NCBI GenBank assembly: GCA_040508515.1 | Contig: JBEVMS010000272.1 | Span: 1-11,567, forward strand | DNA length: 11,567 nt | Reading direction: 5' to 3' | Source of the DNA: JBEVMS01 sp040508515 | GTDB taxonomy: Bacteria > Pseudomonadota > Gammaproteobacteria > Xanthomonadales > Rhodanobacteraceae | Shown: positions 6,353 through 11,567 of the stretch, one piece after another | How the letters are laid out: each line of letters starts with the position of its first letter | How positions within the stretch are numbered: position 1 is the stretch's first letter | Notes under the pieces: generated by a model | Database searches by the model: none | The model's input: only the letters and a program-made list of their open reading frames with translations | What the model was told of the DNA's origin: nothing | Translations under genes and position numbers: made by a program

Positions 6353-8127
6353 GGCCGTCTGCCGCTTCGGTGAAACCCGATGCTGATCATAGCCATCTGG
6401 TTTCCGATCTGAAGTCAATCGTTGGTTCCAAATTCGTATTGACTGATGAAAGCAAGACCCATCGCTACCGGACGGGCATCCGCTTCGGCACCGGCAAGGC
6501 GCTGGCCGTCGTGCGCCCGGGGTCGCTGGTCGAGCAATGGCGAGTACTCAAGGCGTGCGTCGAAGCGAACGTCATCGTCATTTCCCAGGCGTCCAACACG
6601 GGACTGACCGGGGGGTCGACTCCCGATGGCGATGACTATGACCGTGACATCGTCATCGTCAGCACCTCGCGCATGAAGAAGATCTACCTGATCGAGGGCG
6701 GCAAGCAGGTTATCTGCCTGCCTGGCGCCACGCTCGATCAACTCGAACACGCACTGCTGCCCATCGGACGTGAGCCCCATTCGGTGATTGGGTCAAGCTG
6801 CATTGGGGCATCGGTGTTCGGAGGCATCTGCAACAACTCCGGTGGCGCACTGGTCCAGCGTGGACCCGCCTATACCCAAATGTCGGTCTTTGCGCGCATA
6901 GACGCGTCTGGTGGCCTGCATCTGGTGAATCACCTCGGCCTTCGCTTCGAGGGCTCGGAGGAGGATTTACTCGCGCGCCTGGATGCCGGAAAGGTTTCGG
7001 ACGACGATGTGCTTCACGGCACCGGCGCCGGTCACGATCATGGTTATGTTCAACATGTGCGTGAGATCGACGAGCCCACCCCCGCACGTTTCAATGCGGA
7101 CCCGCACCGTCTTTACGAATCGTCGGGATCGGCCGGAAAGGTGATGGTCTTCGCCGTCCGCCTAGATACGTTCCCGATCGAAAAGAACCCGCAGGTGTTC
7201 TACATCGGCACCAACCAGACCGATGAACTGACGGATATCCGCAGGGAAGTGCTGGGCAAGTTCGAGCATCTGCCCATCTCAGGGGAATATCTGCACCGCA
7301 CGGCCTTCGAGATCGCTGAAAAGTACGGCAAGGACACTTTTCTGATGATCCAATACCTGGGCACCTCGCGGCTGCCAGGGTTGTTCGCGCTCAAGGCCCG
7401 GTTCGATGCGATCTTCGATCGCATACCGTTCCTGCCCAAGAATTTGACAGAGCGCGTGATGCAGGCCGCCAGCCACCTGTTCCCCAAGCATCTTCCGGCG
7501 CGCATGAGGGACTTTAATGAGAAATACGAGCACCACTTGCTGCTCAAGGTCTCCGCTGAAGGCGCAGAGGAAGCACGCGCCTTTCTAAAGACGTATTTCG
7601 CCAACGCCAGCGGGAGTTTCTTCGAATGCACCCCTGAGGAAGGCGAAAAGGCTTTCCTGCACCGCTTCGCGGCGGCGGGCGCAGCCAACCGCTACCGCGC
7701 GGTGCATACCCGGTCCGTCGAAAATATCCTGGCGCTCGACATCGCGCTGCCACGCAACGAAAGGGAATGGTACGAGCATCTTCCGCCGGAGATCGAGGCG
7801 CCGATCATGCTCAAGCTCTACTACGGCCACTTTTTGTGCCATGTTTTCCATCAGGACTACATCGTCAAGAAGGGCAACGACTGCATGGCGATCGAACACA
7901 AGATGTGGAAGCTTCTTGACGGTCGCGGCGCCGAATACCCGGCCGAGCACAACGTCGGCCATCTCTACAACGCTAAGCCCGCGTTGCGCGATCACTATCA
8001 GAACCTCGACCCCTGCAACTGCTTCAATCCGGGCATCGGTCATACGTCAAAGTTCGCGTTCTATGGGAATCCCCAGAATGCGGTTTCGGCCGAAGCCTTT
8101 GCACCGATGGAGACCGTGGCGCAGTGA
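6334..8127 (+). CDS. dld: Quinone-dependent D-lactate dehydrogenase (FAD, membrane-associated)
   Basis: This oxidises D-lactate to pyruvate and passes electrons to the quinone pool at the inner face of the cytoplasmic membrane. The 597-residue protein resembles E. coli Dld (571 residues) over its whole length. The FAD-binding PCMH-type domain includes LAVVRPGSLVEQWRVLKACV, QASNTGLTGGSTPDGDDYDRD and the highly conserved GREPHSVIGSSCIGASV-x-GGICNNSGG-x-LVQRGPAYT at about 145-185. The middle and C-terminal membrane-binding region shows FYIGTNQ, IAEKYGKDTFLMI, KYEHHLLLK, CTPEEGEKAFLHRFAAAGAA, LYYGHF-x-CHVFHQDYIVKKG, YPAEHNVGHLY and NPGIGHTSK. A short N-terminal extension and a C-terminal stretch after TSK explain the extra length. 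ATG 6334 is supported by GAAGGA at 6320-6325, 8 nt upstream. The first six codons lie inside copy B of the tandem duplication. No terminator separates it from the permease gene, so read-through from the efflux operon is possible. Confidence 0.95.
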   Translation: MSAVLEWPSAASVKPDADHSHLVSDLKSIVGSKFVLTDESKTHRYRTGIRFGTGKALAVVRPGSLVEQWRVLKACVEANVIVISQASNTGLTGGSTPDGDDYDRDIVIVSTSRMKKIYLIEGGKQVICLPGATLDQLEHALLPIGREPHSVIGSSCIGASVFGGICNNSGGALVQRGPAYTQMSVFARIDASGGLHLVNHLGLRFEGSEEDLLARLDAGKVSDDDVLHGTGAGHDHGYVQHVREIDEPTPARFNADPHRLYESSGSAGKVMVFAVRLDTFPIEKNPQVFYIGTNQTDELTDIRREVLGKFEHLPISGEYLHRTAFEIAEKYGKDTFLMIQYLGTSRLPGLFALKARFDAIFDRIPFLPKNLTERVMQAASHLFPKHLPARMRDFNEKYEHHLLLKVSAEGAEEARAFLKTYFANASGSFFECTPEEGEKAFLHRFAAAGAANRYRAVHTRSVENILALDIALPRNEREWYEHLPPEIEAPIMLKLYYGHFLCHVFHQDYIVKKGNDCMAIEHKMWKLLDGRGAEYPAEHNVGHLYNAKPALRDHYQNLDPCNCFNPGIGHTSKFAFYGNPQNAVSAEAFAPMETVAQ

Positions 8128-8175
8128 TACCGCTGAACTCGCGGTAGGCAGCGCTTCGAGGCTTCCCTTCAACCG

Positions 8176-8220
8176 ATAAATCGCCACGCCATCGGTCATG
8201 CCGGTGGCGTGGCCGTTTAT
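8176..8220. terminator. Bidirectional intrinsic terminator between dld and the acyl-CoA dehydrogenase gene
   Basis: A 9-bp perfect stem, GCCACGCCA (8183-8191) with TGGCGTGGC (8205-8213), extends inward by TCGG/CCGG with one G-T wobble. The loop is TCATG. Outside the stem an A-rich left flank (ATAAA, 8176-8180) pairs with a T-rich right flank (TTTAT, 8216-8220), so each strand ends in a short T-rich tract. The hairpin lies between the 3' ends of two convergent genes, where a shared terminator is expected. A second small hairpin, TACCGC/GCGGTA at 8128-8146, directly follows the dld stop and has no T-tract. Confidence 0.7.
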
Positions 8221-8422
8221 GGCCGATTGGTTTGAATTTTCCACTATTCGAGGGTAGCGGACTTACGGAAATACTCCGGCGTCCCTGCCCACGGCGGGAA
8301 ACGGGGAAAGCGCGGTTCGTCGTCGATCGCCGCAAGAGTTGGCGCGGTATCCCGACAAACCTGCGCCACGCTGTTGCTAGTGCGTGGACGCGCGATCCAT
8401 CACCGCGTCACTCCTTCCCCCC

Positions 8423-9583
8423 TCAGCGCAGGCCGGTTTCCGCGCGCGCGATCACCAGGCGCTGGATCTCGCTGGTGCCTTCGTAGATCTCGGTAATCTT
8501 GGCATCGCGGAAATAACGCTCCAGCGGCATTTCCTTGGAATAGCCCATGCCGCCGTGAATCTGCACCGCTTGATGAGTGATCCACATCGCCGCTTCCGAC
8601 GCGGTCAGCTTGGCCACCGACGCCTCGGTGCCGAAGCGCCCACCGTTCTTTTCCGCCTCGCCCTTGGTCCAGGCCGCACGAAGCGTCAGCCAGGTGGCCG
8701 CGTCCAGCTTGCACTTCATGTCGGCGATCTTGGACTGGGTCATTTGAAAGGTGCCGATCGGATGGCCAAACGCCTTGCGGTCGCGCGACCACTGCAAGGT
8801 CGCCTCGTAAGCCGCACGCGCGATACCGACCGCTTGCGAGGCAATCCCGATGCGCCCGGCATCGAGCACGCCCATGGCGATGGAGAAACCCTTGCCCTCC
8901 TCGCCCAGCAGGTTTTCCTTCGGGCAAACGTAGTCGCTGAACTCGATTTCGCAGGTGGCCGAGGCACGAATGCCTAACTTCGGCTCAACCTTGCCGGCAT
9001 GGAAGCCCGGCAGCGCGGTATCGATGATGAAGGCCGACACCCCGCGCGCGCCGATGCCCGGCGTGGTGATCGCAAACAGCACGATGTAGCGCGCCACCGG
9101 ACCGGACGTGATCCAGCTTTTCTTGCCGTTGATCACCCAATCGCCCTCGGCGTTGCGGCTAGCGCGGGTGTGCATGGCCGACGCATCGGAGCCGGACTGC
9201 GGCTCGGTCAACGCGTAGGCACCGATCGCCTCGCCGGTGGCGATCGCACGTACGTAGCGCTGCTTCTGCTCCTCATTGCCGTGCTTGAGGATACCGTTGC
9301 AGAACAGCGAATTGTTGACCGACATGATGGTGGAGGTGGCCGCGTCGGCCGCGGCGATCTCGATCATCGCCAGCACGTAGGCGATGGGGTCCATGCCTGC
9401 GCCGCCATAGGCTTCGGGTACCTCAATGCCCATCAAACCGAGCTGACCCATCTCGCGGATGTTGTCCAGTGGAAATTCGCCCTTGGCGTCCAGCTCGGCA
9501 GCCACCGGCATGATGCGCTTGAGCGCAAAGTCGCGGGCAACCGCCTGAATCGACAGCTGGTCATCGGTAAATCGAAAATCCAT
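8423..9583 (-). CDS. Acyl-CoA dehydrogenase (short-chain/butyryl-CoA type)
   Basis: This is a cytoplasmic FAD enzyme that introduces the 2,3 double bond into acyl-CoA in fatty-acid or branched-chain amino-acid oxidation and passes electrons to ETF. The 386 residues match the normal family length. N-terminal alpha domain: MDFRFTDDQLSIQAVARDFA, then ELGLMGIEVPE-like (here QLGLMGIEVPEAYGGAGMD). Middle beta domain: AYALTEPQSGSDASAM, the FAD/substrate signature, then WVINGKKSWITSG and KLGIRASATCEIEFSDYVCP. C-terminal domain: FSIAMGVLDAGRIGIASQAVGIA, RKAFGHPI, QIHGGMGYSKEMPLERYFRDAKITEIYEGTSEIQR (given in overlapping parts of the family pattern). Glu368 in IYEGTSEIQR is the expected catalytic base. 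The start at 9583 is preceded by GGAG 7 nt upstream on the minus strand. It is divergent from sahR and convergent with dld. The exact substrate chain length is inferred from overall resemblance only. Confidence 0.92.
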   Translation of the reverse strand: MDFRFTDDQLSIQAVARDFALKRIMPVAAELDAKGEFPLDNIREMGQLGLMGIEVPEAYGGAGMDPIAYVLAMIEIAAADAATSTIMSVNNSLFCNGILKHGNEEQKQRYVRAIATGEAIGAYALTEPQSGSDASAMHTRASRNAEGDWVINGKKSWITSGPVARYIVLFAITTPGIGARGVSAFIIDTALPGFHAGKVEPKLGIRASATCEIEFSDYVCPKENLLGEEGKGFSIAMGVLDAGRIGIASQAVGIARAAYEATLQWSRDRKAFGHPIGTFQMTQSKIADMKCKLDAATWLTLRAAWTKGEAEKNGGRFGTEASVAKLTASEAAMWITHQAVQIHGGMGYSKEMPLERYFRDAKITEIYEGTSEIQRLVIARAETGLR

Positions 9584-9734
9584 CGGGGGGCTCCGGGGGA
9601 AGGAAGCCGGTCATTCTAGCCACGATGCGCAACCGACCTCTGTGCAAATGCAGCATGGCGGCGCGTGGGGCAAGCTGAGGACCTGCATGCGCCAGGCTTG
9701 ATGCTTCCACCCCGAGAGGCTGGCGCGCGCCTTC

Positions 9735-9763
9735 TTGACCATTGCGGCTGCGCGCCCTAGCCT
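9735..9763 (+). promoter_or_regulatory. Candidate sigma-70 promoter of sahR-metH
   Basis: TTGACC (9735-9740) is followed by a 17-nt spacer and TAGCCT (9758-9763). The -35 box is near consensus, but the -10 box matches at only three positions. Transcription would start near 9770, just before the palindrome at 9773-9786. The fit with that palindrome is the main support; this is a prediction. Confidence 0.4.
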
Positions 9764-9772
9764 TGGCATCTC

Positions 9773-9786
9773 TTTATCGCGATAAA
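9773..9786. promoter_or_regulatory. Perfect 14-bp palindrome TTTATCGCGATAAA, candidate SahR operator
   Basis: The sequence TTTATCGCGATAAA is fully self-complementary and stands out as AT-rich in a GC-rich region. It lies 10 bp before the sahR start and just downstream of the candidate promoter, and its right edge touches the ribosome site AAGG (9786-9789). ArsR-family dimers bind short dyads of this kind at or just after the promoter, and repressors of this family commonly act on their own operon. Binding at this spot would block transcription of sahR and, by read-through, metH. The palindrome is a direct observation; the link to SahR is inferred from position and family. Confidence 0.6.
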
Positions 9787-9796
9787 AGGATGCACC

Positions 9797-10723
9797 ATGG
9801 ATCTGGCTGCCGCCTCCAGCGTCTTGCGCCTGCTGGCGGACCCGACTCGCGTGCGCCTGCTGGCCCTGCTCGAACACGAGGAACTGACCGTGGCCGAACT
9901 GGCGGCGGTGCTGCATCTGGCCCAGCCGCGGGTGTCCACCCACTTGGCCAAGTTGAAGGAAGCCGAATTGGTGCGCGACCGGCGCGCCGGTGTCTCGGCC
10001 TACTACCGGGCCAACCACGAAGGCGATCAGCATCAGCATCTGCTGGTGAAATCGCTGCGCGAGAGCATTGATGACGCGCTGCTGCGCGAAGATGCCGCGC
10101 GCCTGCCGACGGTACTCGCCCAGCGCGCCAGCGAACAAGGCTGGGCCGATACCGTAGCTGGCGACATGGAGCGCCACTACTCGCCCGGACGCACCTGGGA
10201 AACCGTGGCGCGCGCGCTGTTGCAATTGCTGGAAACCGGCGACGTGCTGGATATCGCCTCCGGTGATGGCATCACCGCCGAGCTGCTGGCCCCGCACGCG
10301 CGCTCGATCGTCTGCGTCGATTCCAGCGACAAGGTGGTCGAGGCCGCGCGCAAGCGTCTGGCCGGTTTCTCCAACGTCGAGGTGCGCCGAGGCGATATGC
10401 ACGCGCTGGAACTGGGCGCGCATCGCTTCGACCTGGTGCTGATGCTGCACGCGCTGACCTACGCCGAACAGCCAGCCAAGGCGGTTGCCGAGGCCGCCGC
10501 GCTGCTGCGTCCCGGCGGGCGCCTGCTGGCGGTGACGCTGGGACGTCACGATCACCGCGCGGTGGTCGAACCGTTCGATCACCGCAACCTGGGCTTTCGC
10601 AAGGAAGACCTGACCAGCTACGCGCGCAAGGCGGCGCTGGAAGTCGTCAGCTGCGCGCGCCTAAGCCGCGAACGGCGCGCGCCGCATTTCGAAGTCATCA
10701 GTCTTTTGGCACGCAAACCGTGA
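9797..10723 (+). CDS. sahR: SahR-like methionine-cycle regulator: ArsR helix-turn-helix fused to a SAM-methyltransferase-fold domain
   Basis: This 308-residue protein has an N-terminal ArsR/SmtB winged helix (about 1-80: SVLRLLADPTRVRLLALLE, ELTVAELAAVLHLAQPRVST, HLAKLKEAELVRDRRAGVSAYY). The metal-binding cysteines of classical ArsR (ELCVCDL) are replaced (ELTVAEL), so it is not a metal sensor of that type. The second half is a class I methyltransferase fold: motif I LDIASGDG at residues 151-158, acidic residue in IVCVDSSD, GDMHALEL, FDLVLMLHALTYAEQP and LLRPGGRLLAVTL. This architecture next to metH matches SahR, the S-adenosylhomocysteine-responsive repressor of methionine-cycle genes described in Proteobacteria. 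The methyltransferase fold is thought to bind SAH as the signal; catalysis cannot be excluded. ATG 9797 has AAGG 7 nt upstream. Its TGA overlaps a possible GTG start of metH by 3 nt (GTGA), so the genes form an operon. Domain calls are firm; the SahR name rests on architecture and context. Confidence 0.78.
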   Translation: MDLAAASSVLRLLADPTRVRLLALLEHEELTVAELAAVLHLAQPRVSTHLAKLKEAELVRDRRAGVSAYYRANHEGDQHQHLLVKSLRESIDDALLREDAARLPTVLAQRASEQGWADTVAGDMERHYSPGRTWETVARALLQLLETGDVLDIASGDGITAELLAPHARSIVCVDSSDKVVEAARKRLAGFSNVEVRRGDMHALELGAHRFDLVLMLHALTYAEQPAKAVAEAAALLRPGGRLLAVTLGRHDHRAVVEPFDHRNLGFRKEDLTSYARKAALEVVSCARLSRERRAPHFEVISLLARKP

Positions 10724-10734
10724 GTACCTCCGCC

Positions 10735-11567
10735 ATGAATCAATTGCCCTGGCTGCACCCCGATCGCACCGCTGCGCTGTTCGATGCGCTGGCTCAACGC
10801 ATCCTGATCCTCGATGGCGGCATGGGCACCATGCTGCAAGGCCACCAGCTGGACGAAACCGGCTACCGTGGCGAGCGCTTCGATGCCGGTTACGACAATC
10901 GGCACGCCGAACATCACCACCACGATCACGCCTGCGATCTGAAAGGCAACAACGATCTGCTGACTCTGACCCAGCCAGCAATCATCCAGGGTGTGCACGA
11001 AGCCTATCTGGAAGCCGGCGCGGACCTGGTGGAAACCAATACCTTCAACGCCACCCGGATCAGCCAGGCCGACTACCACCTGGAGCATCTGGTGCCGGAG
11101 TTGAACCACTCGGGTGCCGCGTTGGCGCGCGCCGCTTGTGACGCCTGGACGGCCCAAACGCCGCACAAGCCGCGCTTCGTTATCGGCGTGCTTGGGCCGA
11201 CCAGCCGCACCGCGTCGATCTCGCCGGACGTCAACGATCCGGGCTATCGAAACGTGAGCTTCGAAGAGTTGGTGGCCAATTACACCGAGGCAGCGGCCGG
11301 GCTGATCGACGGCGGCGCCGACGTGATCATGGTCGAGACCATCTTCGACACGCTCAACGCCAAGGCCGCGCTATTCGCGCTGGCTGAGCTGTTTCGTGCG
11401 CGTGGCGCGCGACTGCCGGTGATGATCTCCGGCACCATCACCGACCGCTCCGGGCGCACCCTGTCCGGGCAGACCGCCGAAGCGTTCTATTACTCCGTCG
11501 CGCATATCCGACCGCTCTCGGTCGGACTCAACTGCGCGCTGGGCGCCGAGGATCTTCGTCCGCACGT
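10735..11567 (+). CDS. metH: Cobalamin-dependent methionine synthase, homocysteine-binding N-terminal domain (partial)
   Basis: The first 277 codons are present and the gene runs off the right edge. The product transfers a methyl group from methyltetrahydrofolate, via cobalamin, to homocysteine. The visible part is the homocysteine-binding barrel: RILILDGGMGTMLQ, CDLKGNNDLLTLTQP, HEAYLEAGADLVETNTFNAT, GVLGPTSRTASISPDVNDPGYRN, GGADVIMVETIFDTLNAKAA and SVGLNCALGAEDLRP. Cys267 in GLNCALG matches the first zinc-ligand cysteine of E. coli MetH (Cys247); the later ligand cysteines lie outside the window. A His-rich insert at residues 57-65, followed by Cys67, sits just before the conserved DLKGNND. 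Two in-frame starts are possible: ATG 10735, used here, or GTG 10720, which overlaps the sahR stop and would add five residues (read as MSTSA). Neither has a clear Shine-Dalgarno sequence. Whether this is full-length MetH or a split homocysteine-methyltransferase half cannot be told from this fragment. Confidence 0.93.
   Translation, partial: MNQLPWLHPDRTAALFDALAQRILILDGGMGTMLQGHQLDETGYRGERFDAGYDNRHAEHHHHDHACDLKGNNDLLTLTQPAIIQGVHEAYLEAGADLVETNTFNATRISQADYHLEHLVPELNHSGAALARAACDAWTAQTPHKPRFVIGVLGPTSRTASISPDVNDPGYRNVSFEELVANYTEAAAGLIDGGADVIMVETIFDTLNAKAALFALAELFRARGARLPVMISGTITDRSGRTLSGQTAEAFYYSVAHIRPLSVGLNCALGAEDLRPH

Noticed and set aside
5832..6396. Minus-strand open frames with internally repeated protein sequence over 5832-6396
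   Set aside because: The protein repeats only mirror the tandem DNA duplication. They lie opposite the permease tail and the dld start and show no family features.
8240..8395. Minus-strand open stretch ending FPRFPPWAGTPEYFRKSATLE
   Set aside because: It looks slightly protein-like, but it is under 50 codons, has no good start or ribosome site, and I recognise no family. It may be chance or an old gene end.
8384..8977. Plus-strand 197-codon open frame opposite the acyl-CoA dehydrogenase
   Set aside because: It is a shadow frame. The minus-strand protein has all the family motifs, including the catalytic glutamate.
9584..9772. Possible SAH or SAM riboswitch ahead of sahR-metH
   Set aside because: SAH riboswitches occur near metH and ahcY in some proteobacteria, and a 7-bp stem GCGCCAG/CTGGCGC (9689-9695, 9720-9726) is present. 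However, I do not find the conserved GAGGAGCGCTGC-like core or an AGGCTCGG-like partner, and a protein regulator is encoded instead.

Overview
This is a GC-rich chromosomal window from a proteobacterium. Gene content points to a gammaproteobacterium near Xanthomonadales/Rhodanobacteraceae: a large NAD-glutamate dehydrogenase, an E. coli-type quinone D-lactate dehydrogenase, an AcrAB/MexAB-type RND pump, and an ArsR-methyltransferase regulator next to metH. The lineage is an inference from gene types and sequence style, not a proven placement.

Layout. (1) 1-736, minus strand: 5' end of a large NAD-specific glutamate dehydrogenase gene that runs off the left edge. (2) 737-1454: no intact gene. 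It holds an operator-like palindrome (985-1005) and the remnant of a TetR repressor whose DNA-binding helix-turn-helix is still readable (1094-1195). (3) 1455-6026, plus strand: a two-gene RND efflux operon, a lipoprotein membrane-fusion subunit and an inner-membrane permease 12 nt apart. No outer-membrane channel gene follows. (4) 5867-6352: an imperfect tandem duplication of about 243 bp covering the 3' end of the permease gene, the spacer and the first codons of dld. It creates a 30-codon chimeric ORF joining the Dld N-terminus to the permease C-terminal tail. (5) 6334-8127, plus strand: dld, a membrane-associated D-lactate dehydrogenase. (6) 8128-8422: convergent intergenic region with a bidirectional terminator. 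(7) 8423-9583, minus strand: a short-chain-type acyl-CoA dehydrogenase. (8) 9584-9796: divergent promoter region with a perfect 14-bp palindrome. (9) 9797-10723, plus strand: a SahR-like regulator (ArsR helix-turn-helix plus SAM/SAH-binding methyltransferase-fold domain). (10) 10735 to the right edge, plus strand: the N-terminal part of metH, cobalamin-dependent methionine synthase.

How the genes work together. The two efflux genes make two of the three parts of a drug or solvent pump, and the local repressor looks dead. SahR and metH form a clear functional pair: a sensor of S-adenosylhomocysteine next to the enzyme that remethylates the homocysteine derived from it, with a candidate operator at the sahR promoter. 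GDH, Dld and the acyl-CoA dehydrogenase are separate catabolic genes that share no obvious pathway.

I found no clear new multi-gene system. The points most worth a second look are the permease/dld tandem duplication with its chimeric ORF, the decayed TetR gene beside a surviving operator, and the sahR palindrome.
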